Program-made: the position numbers and the translations under genes
Part shown: positions 51,137-62,452 of the stretch, one piece after another
Numbering within the stretch: position 1 is the stretch's first letter
How the letters are laid out: each line of letters begins with the position of its first letter
Notes under the pieces: model-generated
The model's input: only the letters and a program-made list of their open reading frames with translations
Told to the model about the DNA's origin: nothing
Databases searched by the model: none
Source of the DNA: Colius striatus
Taxonomy: Eukaryota > Chordata > Aves > Coliiformes > Coliidae
Length of the DNA stretch: 64,000 bases
Assembly: GCF_028858725.1 (NCBI RefSeq)
Contig: NC_084763.1
Coordinates: 52,956,152-53,020,151 of the forward strand
Reading direction: 5' to 3'

Positions 51137-54090
51137 TCCCATGTAGGAGATACCATCTTTCAAGGTTAAAAACTGTTGTGCAAAAATTATCAACATGGAC
51201 AGAAAAATGAAGCCGAGGTTTTGGCTTTTTAAAAAATTACGTTAGTGTTTGAAAAAGCTTTATGCTAGTTTATTTGAATGTATTTGCTGCTGTTGATTCT
51301 ACAATTACAGCCACTTGGCACAATCTTGTGCCCTGATACCCCTGCTTCTGAATGCATTCTGAATGGTTCTTAGGATAATTAATTGTATGGGAAAGAGTTT
51401 AACAGCTCAGGCAGTGTCATGCTGGTGTAGCTACAGTACTTCTGGTATCTAGATTAGTTTTGGAAATCGTTGTTTAAAACTAGTTGTACGATACAGATGT
51501 GTTAAGTGCTCCATCATTAAGGTCCATTTGAGGATATGTTTGCAAAATTGCCTATAAATGTACTTATTAGACATTGAAAATTTGTTTTCTGGGATCCATA
51601 AATCAGTGTTGTAAATCTCATTTATATTCATCTGTAAAGTTACCGTTGCCACTCTCTGCTTTACCAAAACCTTAAACAAAATAACTTTAATTGAATGAAA
51701 ATCTTGGCTTAGAACCATGGGACATTTGCAAGTTTTGAAATGTTTATAAATGCAATGTTAATGATACGACAGATCCAAGCTCATGGGTAATCTTTTTGCA
51801 AAGTAGAACCATCTCTTGAATTCATATTAATTCATATTTCATGTTCAGGGGAGGCTAAAACAGGCAGACTGGGATCCCTTGCTTGCTTTCTGTTTGTGAT
51901 TGTGGTGCTGATAGCCTAACTATGAACTTCCTTGTGCAGAGCTGCTAGTGACTTCCAGTCTGATGGATGAGTATTTCTAGAAATGAGAAGTAATTGAATC
52001 TCAGCACTTAGAAATGCCTTGTGTGCTTTTTGAGAAGAGACCACCAACTGTGTTGTGTTGAACTAAATGTACTTATTTCAGTGATCTGTGTCTCTGTCCA
52101 GTGAGACCAGAAAATAACATTTCCATTTCAAGGGTCTCCGTGTGTTGATTTTTAACTCACGGGAAGCAGGACAGTTAAAGCACTAAACTGTATCTCTGTT
52201 CTTACTATGTTTTCGGTCCAGAATTGAAAGGATTGTGTTCATAACAGGTACATACTTCTCACTATAATTCAGTGCAGGTTTTCTGAATGAAACACCTTGG
52301 TCCTTCACTTGCAACCTGTGTTCAAGTACTCTGTGAGGAACTCTGCTAAATAGGTTTGAGATGGTAACATTTCTGATGCCTTCTGTAGGAAAATCACCTT
52401 TTCTCCTGGTCTGTGAAATGGTAAAGAGGTTCTATCAGCTCAACAGTACATGTGGATGCTACATATCTCAGCAGGTTTTGAGAATTATGCCAAAGAAGTC
52501 CCATGGTATTGTTCAGTGACAGAACTGAGTGCAACTGCTAAATTGTTATGTGTAGTAGGGCCAAAATGAGATGAAACCTTTTAACTTACTGGGCTAACAT
52601 CTCCCAATTGTACTACTTAAAAGATTAATGAAGGAACCAGGTGATGGCAGGGCTTTGGCCAGATGTGGCCACAACTGTGTGTGATCAAAGCAGGAAAGCT
52701 GCACAACAGTGTGCCTGAGGCATCTCATGCAGGGCCAACTTGTACCCATGGGACTGTGGACTCCTTTATACCCCATGTTTCTTCCCCTTCTGCCTCCTGA
52801 GCAGATATGCATGGAGTGTAAGTACTTAAGTAATGTTCTGTGGCAAAAAATAGTAGATGGACATGAGTGATGGCTGTAAGTGTTGGGAGATTCAACAGTC
52901 TCCTTTCATAGGATAAACCATATAGTTCTCTTCTTAAGTCTCTAAAAGTTCATACACAGTGAAAGTTGTGTACTGCAAATAACTGTGCTTCTGTGAAGAA
53001 TCTAGATAATATACAGTTTTTAAAATTTTGTTGCAGCTTCTTCAACACAGTAGCCTCATTCTTAAGGCTAAATTTGAACTGAGATACAAAACATCCATGT
53101 AGGGTGGCTGGAAGTAGAAGTGTAGAGCATGCAGCACTCCTTTACGAAATTTGAGTGAGTTAAAATTGGGTACTTCTCTGAAGAACTCATTTCTCCCCTT
53201 CATGTGCATATTGAGGTATCTATAATGCAATGATAAATTCTAACTTTGTCATGCCCTTTGCCATGACACAGCTTAGCATTCCATTACAGTGTTTTCTTAA
53301 AATATTGTACAATTGAATTTTGTTTAATCTGTACTGTTTCACACCAGAATGAATAACTATGGATTATTCCATTATAGACAGTGGAAAAGTGTCAGTTTGG
53401 AGGTTTTGGGTTTGCAGGTAAAAGGTTATCTTTAATACCACATGCCTCATAGTCATTTTTGGGATCTAAAGCTAGGGATTTTAAACAAACTTTATTCAGA
53501 TTAGGTTTAGTATTTTTAGAGTAGTTTTAAAAATATTTGTAAACATCCACAAAGATTTGCAATGCCTAATGTGCCTGCTGGTCCTAGATTATTTATTTCC
53601 ACTATGAAAGTAACTTAAGCTTGTTCTTGACCTGCAGGCTGCTAATAGGATCACAGTGCAATACTTAAATGGTCGTAACAAATTATCCCCTGAATTATAT
53701 TTGGACATATTTAATTTTCAGGCTTACTTTATTGCACAGTGAATGTTATCTGACAGTGTTCAGTGTTTTGGGGAGGATGAAAAAATGGGAGGCAGGTTTC
53801 TGTATTGTATAGTCTCTCACAGCATCTGTTATGGGACAAATGCCTTTTTAAATAATTTATGTATGGTTAGTTGAAATTGGGTTGAGTTTTTTTCCCCTTG
53901 TTCACTTTGTGCATAGTATTGTGTTTTTCTTTATTATTGTGACTTATAGCAGCTATCTTGCAATCCTTTTGTTATGGAAGTTACAGGAGACATAGTATAT
54001 TTGAATACTCATTTATGCCTGACTGAGGTCATGTGAAAATGAGAAAAACTGAATTCTGTCCAAGCATTTAAAGATAATAGAATATAAAAT
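51137..54090. other. NEBL intron sequence
   Basis: No exon, RNA gene or known repeat was recognised. Confidence 0.5.
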
Positions 54091-54205
54091 AATGGAATGG
54101 AATAGAATAGAATATTTCAATTGGAATGGACCAACAATGATCACGTAGTCCAACTTCCTGATCGCTTCAGGGCTGACCAATAGTGATCATGCCAAAGAGA
54201 GGGCA
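54091..54205 (-). mobile_element. old CR1-like fragment (antisense)
   Basis: The segment 'atggaatagaatagaatatt' followed by 'tcaattggaatggaccaaca', 'atgatcacgtagtccaactt' and 'cctgatcgcttcagggctga' resembles the antisense 3' end of a CR1 subfamily that reads 'ttggaagggacctacaacga'. It is diverged and short. Confidence 0.6.
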
Positions 54206-54858
54206 GATCCTTGTTATGCAGAAACCATTGCAGGAAAACCACAATTAATATATAAATTTTGGTATGTCCAACTGCTGAAAAAACATCAGATATAATGTAA
54301 GCGAGTGAAAAAGCTGAACGGCTCCCTCATCGCCTAAACCTCAAACAGCACTGACTGTCATTTTGACCATGTTTACTTTCTGGTGCAAAAAATAGCAAAA
54401 GATTTTCCCATATTCACCAGGTTTTGCAGCTACTAATAGCTCTTCTCTACACTTTTAAATATTTTTCAATGTCTCCACTTAAGAGAACACCAATAAATGT
54501 AGGAAGGAAGGAGAAATTTACTGTGCTGGAAGAACGGTAGGATTTGCCGTATCACAAATATCCTGAAATGAAGCCTTGGTGCTGTAATTCTGTCTGGCAC
54601 TTTTGTAGGTACACTGTCTTCTTAACACATGGTCCTTGAAATCATGCATGAGTCTGTTGTTTAGGAATATATTTTCTGTGGCAGTAATCTTAAAAAAATG
54701 ACCTGTTACTGTGAATATCCATCTCAGAAGACTCAACTATTTGTTTCCATGAGGATGAAACATCCTGAGCTCCAAAAGTAGTGAGCATAAATTACAGGTA
54801 ATTCTCACCTATGTAAAATAAACTTCTAGGTTTTAACTTGAACAGCAATGCAATTCCA

Positions 54859-54918
54859 AGTCTGAACTTTATGAGTTTATATTGTAAGAGTCTGAACTTT
54901 ATGAGCTTATCTTGTAAG
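54859..54918. repeat. 30-bp direct tandem duplication
   Basis: Two adjacent 30-base units begin AGTCTGAACTTTATGAG at 54859 and 54889. They differ at only a couple of positions (gtttatatt versus gcttatctt), so the duplication is fairly recent. Confidence 0.9.
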
Positions 54919-55407
54919 TGGAATGGAAAATCTTGAAGCTTTCTGTACTATTAACGTGTCCAGAATTCTGTCTCTTGATTGTTATAGAACTGAAGGCAGT
55001 TAGTGACTTTGTTCTTCAGTCAGACCTTAACTAAAGTCAAGTGCTCTATTTTTCCTCTTCTTTGAAACATTTCATTTTTTTAAGGAAAAGTATGTTTTAA
55101 AATAAGCTCTAAGGACATTGTATTTGTGCCCAAGTACTTAAAATTCTTTGAAGGTTTTTTAAGAGCATACGTTCCTTATACCTTTGCCTGATTACAAAGC
55201 TGTGTAGTAGTGAGTCATTTTGCTAGATGTTCAAAATCGTAACCTCTTTAAAATGAGAAGCATATAAGCTGCTGTTTGGAAAGAAAAAGAATTTTAAAAT
55301 GCTTGTTAGTCCAACTGGTCCTATAATATCTGCTTGCTTGTTTTACAGAAGCAAACATTGTGATACTCTATCCCTCGCCATCATGATGTCTTTCCCTTTT
55401 ATTGCAG

Positions 55408-55521
55408 CTGAAGTCAATGACTTCATACCAAAAAAAAGTTGATTTTGAGACTACAGACCATGACAGACTTTAACAGCGAGGGAACATTCATATTTGTGTA
55501 GATACATACCCATATATATTT
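55408..55521 (+). other. possible noncoding 5' exon of nebulette transcripts
   Basis: A 114-base segment is bounded by a strong acceptor (tttcccttttattgcag) and a consensus donor (gtaagt). It contains an open frame of 18 codons (55417-55473) that does not continue into nebulette. A second pyrimidine-rich acceptor, gctgtttcctgcttttag ending at 56143, lies just before the nebulette ATG. The two could therefore be joined as untranslated exon and coding exon. The evidence is splice-site strings only, which also arise by chance in AT-rich introns. Confidence 0.2.
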
Positions 55522-55868
55522 GTAAGTATACGGATGTGTTTGTATATGTACAAGTTTAACCTTCTGACGTAACATCTGAAGCATTTAAAGGATTTAATAT
55601 GCTTTGTGGAAAAAGAGTATTTCCTGAATAATATACTAGCAGTTACATCTACTGGCAAATTAGAAGACCATGCTTTTTTTATATCAAAAAAGCTGAATTA
55701 TTGGACCGCAAAATAAAGGTCCATAGTAATTAGTTTTGGATTCGACGATGCCTTGAATCTTAGAACTGGGCAGTTTTCCCATAATCCTTGAGTTAATATT
55801 CCCCTTTTAAGCCTAGTAATTTTGTTAAATTACTTGTGTTATGAATTAACTACATCACAGTATTTTAA

Positions 55869-56074
55869 TTAAGTGTGTTCATAATAATTTTAAAAATAGT
55901 TGACTGGGATAGGTCATTTAATTATATTTTATCTGTAAGAAAGCATTAGCTGTGCTGTGACTGATAGCTAGCAAGGCCATCTGCGATGCCTTTCAGTTCA
56001 CTCACACTGAATTGTTCAGATAAAGACTGTCAAGTGCTGCCTAAATAAGGAAGGAGCCTTGGTAGAGTTAAGTG
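55869..56074 (+). promoter_or_regulatory. NEBL: candidate cardiac promoter of the long nebulette isoform
   Basis: Within about 310 bases before the nebulette ATG lie T(C/T)AAGTG sites of the NKX2-5 type at 55869-55875, 56030-56036 and 56068-56074. There is also a perfect MEF2 site TTAAAAATAG at 55890-55899, a GATA site AGATAA at 56018-56023, and a TATA-like TAAATAAG at 56042-56049. The last would place transcription start near 56070-56075, giving a 5' UTR of about 100 bases. Nebulette is known as a heart-restricted Z-disc protein, and NKX2-5, GATA4 and MEF2 are standard cardiac regulators, so the combination fits. The region has no CpG island. The motif matches are seen directly; promoter activity is inferred. 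Confidence 0.5.
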
Positions 56075-56089
56075 CAGTGGAGAACACAA

Positions 56090-56101
56090 ATGAACCATTG
56101 A
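56090..56101 (+). other. short upstream ORF (three codons)
   Basis: ATG AAC CAT TGA lies about 75 bases before the nebulette start codon. It would be in the 5' UTR if transcription starts near 56072, but would be removed if the acceptor at 56143 is used. It ends well before the main ATG, so re-initiation would be possible. Confidence 0.3.
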
Positions 56102-56176
56102 TTCCAGGCAGACTACAGGGACTGAGCTGTTTCCTGCTTTTAGAGTTTTCATTTTTGTTTTCTGCAAAGTATTAAA

Positions 56177-56242
56177 ATGCGAGTATCTGTCATTCAAGAT
56201 CTCAGGGAAGATGAAAATGAGGATGAGGAAGGAGAAGAAAAG
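56177..56242 (+). CDS. NEBL: nebulette start exon (acidic N-terminus)
   Basis: The 22-codon exon begins MRVSVIQDLREDENEDEEG; 10 of its 22 residues are acidic. Human nebulette starts MRVPVFEDIKDE and also has a glutamate-rich run, so the start codon is well supported. The bird exon appears a few residues shorter in the acidic run. The ATG has A at -3. The exon ends AAG followed by the donor gtgagt, phase 0. The acidic head is unique to nebulette; the LASP2 isoform has a LIM domain instead. The next exon follows after only 95 bases, and reading into that intron gives a stop at the third codon (GTG AGT TAA). The 5' boundary of the exon is not certain (see the promoter and the 56143 acceptor). 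Confidence 0.9.
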
Positions 56243-56337
56243 GTGAGTTAAACCCCAGTACCTTTGAAAAGTACTTATTTCCTTTTGTTGTTACCTTTTT
56301 AGGACAAAACCCTGGAATGATTACCTTTCTCTTTCAG

Positions 56338-56409
56338 GTCTTCCTCAAGCCTGTTATTGAGGACAGAAATATGGAACTGGCCCGAAAATGCAGTGAAATG
56401 ATAAGTGAT
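56338..56409 (+). CDS. NEBL: nebulette linker exon 2
   Basis: This 72-base phase-0 exon encodes 24 residues, VFLKPVIEDRNMELARKCSE followed by MISD. It corresponds to human nebulette VFYKPVIED...MELARKC, the end of the N-terminal segment leading into the first nebulin repeat. SD at the end plus VHYK at the start of the next exon rebuilds the SDxxYK actin-binding motif across the splice junction. The acceptor is ctttctctttcag and the donor gtaagt. A second acceptor-like sequence, ttacctttttag, ends 35 bases earlier (56302); using it would shift frame and meet a TGA within six codons. Where mammals have tyrosine in VFYKP this sequence has leucine. Confidence 0.92.
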
Positions 56410-59400
56410 GTAAGTGATGGTGACTGTATCCTTGCATTTGCATTTCTCTCTTCAATTTGGTTTATATTTACTGTACGTATTTTTTTCAGATATGTACATT
56501 GCAACATGTGCCCATATGAGGCTCAAATGTAAAAGCACACAAAATAATACTAAAGAACAGCCTACTCTAGCACCTTAAATTATCAGCCACGGAAGGATGA
56601 GCTTTTCAGAGCACTTGGATAGTACGAAGCACAGACCTTAGGAAGGAGAAGGTTCCAAAAAGTAGGTCTTCCAAAAGTAGGACATGGAGGGTGCCTCTCA
56701 TGGGAACATTTTCCTGATTTCATAAGGAAAATGCAGTATTTTTTCAAGTTATAACCTAATCTTAGGAAGTTTGATTGGTTAGAACAGACTTGGGTGCTAG
56801 TATAAGGAGCTGTAAAGGCGGGAGGATAAAAATCAAACAGATGGATTTTGAATGTTATCTATTGGTCTGTGGTGATAAATGCCCAAAACTGCTTAGCATA
56901 TTACTGTAGACTTACACTTATGGGAAGAATCCACTGAAATGATAGAATGTCTTCAAAAATTATTAAGATAGAAAATTCTTGACTTAGTTACTATAGATTT
57001 TTAAAACAGTTGATTGGGTACAGATATTATATAAACCTCATAGATTGGATCCAAGATATTTTTAATTGGAGGAGATCCAATTGCTTTGATGTAACAACCT
57101 AACAAATACCTTGGTGGAAGTTTATTTCTGTATCCCTCTGGGAAAACGGGTTTGAAGAGTAACTTTCCCCCTTCATGTGAATGGCAATAAAGAGTGATCT
57201 GTCTCCTACAAGGATGGTGGCTGGCAGCAGTAGACATTACTGAGGAGAGAGTGACTTGCTTTAACAAGACTTCTTCTAAAGAATCAAAAAAATAATGTCT
57301 GACTCATGGTGTGCTGTAATTTGGTATTTAGATGTGGGATGTTACTGTTCGAGGTGAATAAGTACGTTGATTCCATGAGAATAGAACATACAGAATCTAC
57401 TCTGAAGGTGTAAATTATTAGAGGCTGCATATCAGAAAAACAATATCTGGGATATGTAGATGTCATAGTGCTGGCTCAAAAGTTTCCTCTTTATGGTCTG
57501 GTAAAACTTCAATTTTCACAGAAAGAGTGCTGAAAATTGGATAGATCCTGGAGAGAAGCTACTGAGATGGCTCCCTTGTAATCTCAAACTACTTTAGAAG
57601 TAGTAGAGGTTATTAAGGTTTTTACTGATGGTTATCTACATGCTTTCTTTGGGAACACAATGGTGTCTGGTACAATAAATACCTGCCAATTGATGTAAAG
57701 GCCAAAATGCAAATGGACCTGGAGCACTTATCTGACCCAAAATACATTTATTGCTTCCATACAACTAGTTTCTAAACACAATTGCTGTTCTTAAAGGCAA
57801 AACTCCTTGAAAAATGCTGAAGAAATATTTAATTGAAAAGGAGTCAGTACTGTGCTGTGTACCCATTAGGAGTAACGCTGGATGTGGCTGTTAATTAACT
57901 GATAAATGGAGTGGCTATTATTTTCGCTGATTTTCTGCAGGGGCTTGAGAGCTCAGGTGAATGACTGAGTGAATCCAGGTTTGTGAAGCCTATAATGTTT
58001 CAGTAGGTGTTTCTTCATTGACTTGAAGGGAATATGTGTATTTATAGGGGATGGATTGCTTTTTGCCAGAATTTTTGGTATTTCTTATGACTGGTGAAGC
58101 CCTTTGTGCAGGGGAGTAGGTGTCTCAGCTGCGCACTGCATTGAGGAGGCAAATAAACTGCAAAGAGTTTTCATTCTTGCCTTTGATTTTTGACTTATTA
58201 GTGTTCAGAAATTTCTAAATATTCTTTCTCCTTCTTAGCATGAATTTCTGCATGAACTACTGTTTGTGTGGGATGTACAGGTGTCCATTTTATGTGTACA
58301 GTGGTTTTGTGAGGCTTGCAGTTTGGCCCTAAGGTGACCTTGAAACAGCAGCCTGTGTCTTTGCTGGCCATGAGACTGAGTGATTGTCATTTTCTACTGG
58401 TGGAGCTGTCAGCACAACTCCTCCATCAGAATGCAGCACCAGGAGTGCTTGTGACTGAGATACTGGAGTTGGATTACACTTGCCCTACATTCCTTGCAAG
58501 CTGACTTTAATTTGGCTGTATGGTTTTAAAAAAGTTGATAGCCTTGGACCATACAGAGGGGAAGTTGTGAAGTGTCTGTGCTCCAGCTCTTGAGGAAATC
58601 CCAGTTTTCATTTGAGGTTCACAGAAGTTTGTTCTATGACTGTAATACTCCTTGGATTGTTTCTCCTTAAAGCCATTTCATTTAATCACCCTCCATTATG
58701 CAATTTTATTCCACAGATGTTTTTAAAACTGTCATATGTCATGTGAATTACCTTCCTTTCCAGGCCTTTTCTTTTCCATATGGAAATTGAGCCTGTCCAT
58801 TTGCTTGTGTTATGTTTTGGTACATTTTCATCTCTTTGTTTTGATTGTGTGGTGTGATGTTGTGAATACTGCTGATAAGCAGAGAAGGGAATTACGACAC
58901 AAGTAAAATGATCATTGGCCAAACCATTCTAATACTAGTGCCTCTTTTCCCCTGTAGCAAAAAGTAGTACTACTTGCCATTAAACTGTCCTTGTATGGAG
59001 TCCAACTTTGCTTTAACATGTCTTTTTCTTACAAAGCAAGTGCCAGAGAGGCCTAGAGTCAAGTGTGGAAACAGAGTGCACCATGTTTCCACTCATACCA
59101 GCAGGATTGTGACCACCTAATTAAGGGTGGAGCTTTTTCTCTGGACTCACTATTGCTAGTCACAGCCTGTAACTCAGGAGGACTTTTGAGTACAAATTGC
59201 TGGAGACTGGTAAAATACTGTGGGGCGGTAATTCTATATGCTTGCCCTGTTTCTGTGTCCACAGAGAGAGGATTTTGTACTAGGTGGATCTATGTTCTGA
59301 CACAGTTCTTAGTCTTATGAGAGATCATAAATTAAGAAAGGTAGAATTGGAAAGGAAATCCTTTCTGAAAAAGAAAATCCCTTTTGGTTTAACTTAACAG

Positions 59401-60184
59401 TTAGATCAGACGTTTTAGACCTTTTTGTGACTTTTCTAAGCTCAAATGGGTCTTTGAGAGTTGACAGGTCTATAATGGATTTTGGTATGTTGACCATGGC
59501 ATGGGTAGGGTTACATCGTTGATATCAAAATATTGAGAACAGTTTTTTGAGTATATTCAAATTAAAGTTAGATTAATATGTACCCCTGAATACAAAGGAG
59601 AGGTGGCTGCTTGGATTAAGCTGTTACCATTGGAGCCTTTCCTTTAGCCCACAGTCTCCTCCGGTGTTTCTCCCATTAAAAAGTCTGATAGAACAGACAC
59701 TGGGCGAGGTAAATTGTGGTGAAATAGGAAGCTTCAGCCCAGAGATTGGATGTCCTTGTTTCATAAGATTGATTTTGCCATATAACATCCCTTAAGATGA
59801 GAAATACAGTTTGAAACTTGCTGTTTTGGTGGTTGTCTAGGAATTTTAATCCACATTTACTGTGTAGCTGTGCTGCTGGTCAGAGTAGTTTTATGAAGAG
59901 TCAGAGAGAAGAAAGGGATCAGGAGAGAGCTATTAAAATTTGGGGCTTTAGTGTGAGCTACTGGGCTTCAAAAGTACATTAAATGAGCAGTGGTGGCTCC
60001 AGGCCGTAGTTAGAAAACTCTTCCTGTTGCTCTCTCCACCCCCCTCCCTTCCCCCAACAAGTCTTACTAGAACGACTCAACCTAAACAGTGTATTTTGGA
60101 GTGAAGGGTAAGTCACTCGTAGGCAAAATTTCCCATTCAATATTTTAGACATTTGAATCTGTAAGCTCAAATGCTGAAGAGGAA
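56410..60184. other. nebulette intron 2, first part
   Basis: Intron between the linker exon and the first repeat exon (6,043 bases in total). No further nebulin-like exon was recognised in this part, nor any RNA gene or repeat family. Confidence 0.6.
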
Positions 60185-60790
60185 TTTAAGAAGGCCAATG
60201 GCATTCTGGGATGCATCAAGAAGAGTGTGGACAGCAGGTTGAGGGGTGTTTTGCTCTTGCTCTACTCTGCCTTGATGAGGCCTCATCTGGTGTCCTGTGT
60301 CTACTTGTGGGCTCCACTGTTCAGGAAAGACAGGGAACTTCTGGAGTCCAGCGCAGGGCCACCAAGATGATCAGGGGGTTGAAACCATCTCTGTTGCATA
60401 GAAAGGCTGCAAGGCTGAGGCTGTTTAGCCTGGAGGAGACCGAGAGGTGACCTTATCAACACTTATAGATACCTAAAGGGCAGGTGTCAAGAGGATGGGG
60501 CAAGTCTTTTTTTCTGTAGTGTCCCGTGACAGGACAAGGGATAATGGACAAAAGCTGGAACACAGGAAGTTCCCTTTGAACATTAGGAGAAACTTCTTTC
60601 CTATGACGGTGAGGGAGCCCTGGCACAGGCTGCCCAGGGAGGGTGTAGAGTCTCCTTCTCTGGAGGTTTTTAAAGCCCACCTCATGGTGTTCCTGTGTGA
60701 CCTGATCTAGGTGGACCTGCTTGAGCAGGGGGGTTGGACTAGATGATCTCTAGAGGTTCCTTCCTACCCCTACCATTCTGCGATACACAA
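60185..60790 (+). mobile_element. CR1 LINE fragment, ~600 bp (sense)
   Basis: It runs from 'aatttaagaaggccaatggc' through 'ctctgccttgatgaggcctc', 'gccaccaagatgatcagggg', 'gtgtcccgtgacaggacaag', 'gctgcccagggagggtgtag' to 'gggggttggactagatgatc' and 'ctaccattctgcgata'. It is the longest and among the best preserved CR1 copies here and shares orientation with NEBL. Several open frames inside it (for example 60211-60450 and 60495-60710) translate to familiar CR1 3' peptide patterns such as [17 protein letters not shown] and should not be annotated as genes. Confidence 0.97.
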
Positions 60791-61387
60791 ACCATTGGAT
60801 TTGTGGGTAAAACCAGGACATACAGTAATTTTACATCCTTTGTTTACAAAACAATTTTTATTTAGAGTAGACTGCAATCCACAAAGGCAGATAGTATAAT
60901 TCAGTAATGAGATGTAGATTCCTTCACTAGTCCAGAAGTGGATGAATTAAATAGTAACCTAAATGATTTCCTGTGTGATGATTACGTAGTCATCAATTTG
61001 ACATGAATTTGGCATTATCTGCTCCATTTTGTGGTGGACAAAAAGTTTGCATGAGAAAGAACAGAAACTGATTCTCTGTAAGCTGCCATCCTTCTTATGA
61101 ATTTTCCAAGTCCTTGTAGAGGAGCATAGACTGGAACTTGTGATATCCATTAAGGATTCAGAGAAAGGAAATTAAGACCACATATTTCTGTAGTGCTCAG
61201 ATGCAGATCATATTGCTTCTATCAATGCTTGTCAGCAAGTCTAGAGTGCATAAATGCAAGCTGCTGTGGGGCAGAATGTGAAAATGAAGTTAGAGAATGG
61301 TAGCAGATAATAACCATGAAAGCTTAAATATAAATAATTCAATTTGCGTTGAGCAAATTGGAGATACTATTCTTTGGATAAAGAAAG
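60791..61387. other. nebulette intron 2, between CR1 copies
   Basis: No exon or repeat was recognised. Confidence 0.5.
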
Positions 61388-61533
61388 AATCACAGAATGG
61401 TCAAAGTTGGAAGAGACCTGTGGAGATCATCTAGTCCATTACCCTGCTAAAGATGGTTCACTTTGGTCAGATTTCACAGGAACACATCCAGGCGTTTTGA
61501 AAACCACCAGAGGAGATTCCACAATGCTCTGAA
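61388..61533 (-). mobile_element. CR1 LINE 3' fragment (antisense)
   Basis: It begins 'gaatcacagaatggtcaaag', then 'ttggaagagacctgtggaga', 'tcatctagtccattaccctg' and 'cagatttcacaggaacacat', matching the reverse complement of the CR1 3' end. It is ~145 bases and more diverged than the copy at 60185, which it faces about 600 bases away. Confidence 0.93.
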
Positions 61534-62452
61534 ACGAATAAATTTCTGCAGGAAATGTCACTAAAAAACATTTAAGGCTATCCATGTAAAGAGCCTGTCT
61601 TTAAAACTTACTTAGTCCATCTTATCATAATTCACCATCTTTCTTAATGGAATTCTTACATAATAAATGTCCCTACGCATTCATGGTGTCCATAGGTCCC
61701 TTCTTGCAATCTCACTAATACAAACAGTAAACCAGTTAAATGATTGTTATACCTGCCCATGCTGTTTGCTTCGTGGTAGGAAAAAGGTTGATTGCTTAAG
61801 AAAAAGAAAATAAAAGGACTTGTGTGGGTGCTTCGGTGTTTGTTTGGGCTTTTTTCTTCAAAATATATCATGGTGTTTTGCTACAAAAATGGTTTCCTTT
61901 GTGCATACACATGACTTTAAAAATGGCTCAATTGAAAATCTGTTTGTTCTTAAAGAATTTCTATTATTACTTGCATGTCATGACTATTGGAGTGGCTTGA
62001 AGGCAATGATTTGGCAATGACTTTCTGAATTTATTCATGTAATTCTTGAATTCATAAAGCAGTGTTGGATTATGTTATACAGATTCCGTGCCTACTAGAC
62101 CTGTGTTAGAAGTTAGTTTGACTATTTTGTCTTTGAGATCAAAGATCGAGGATATCAATTATTTGATTCTCTTTTCTTTAGAGGTACTTAAAACATCTGC
62201 AACAGTGAAAATGTGCTGTAGATGTAGAGAAAAATCATATCTATTTCATCTTTATTATTAAAGAGTTCTCTGACTTTTATATAGCCCTGGTACTGTCTGT
62301 AGGAACCAGGTGTTTCCCTTTATGGCTTAATATTTGCAAGCCACCCAGCATAGTACCCATGAAGAAAATAAAAATAGGAAAAAAAGTTTATTTTTCTGTG
62401 TTTTTCTTTTTTTTTTGTTAGAAAATTCAACTTCATTTTCTCCTCTTTGTAG
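61534..62452. other. nebulette intron 2, 3' end
   Basis: AT-rich sequence ending in the acceptor tcattttctcctctttgtag. A second acceptor-like T-run plus 'gttag' ends at 62421, 31 bases upstream. Its use would break the frame. Confidence 0.65.

Noticed and set aside
60211..60710. Open frames of 70-79 codons with convincing peptide texture
   Set aside because: They lie wholly in the CR1 copy at 60185-60790 and show the recurrent CR1 3' peptide pattern, so they are transposon sequence.
62421..62452. Alternative acceptor 31 bases before nebulette exon 3
   Set aside because: It shifts the frame, whereas the acceptor at 62452 gives the family-conserved exon.
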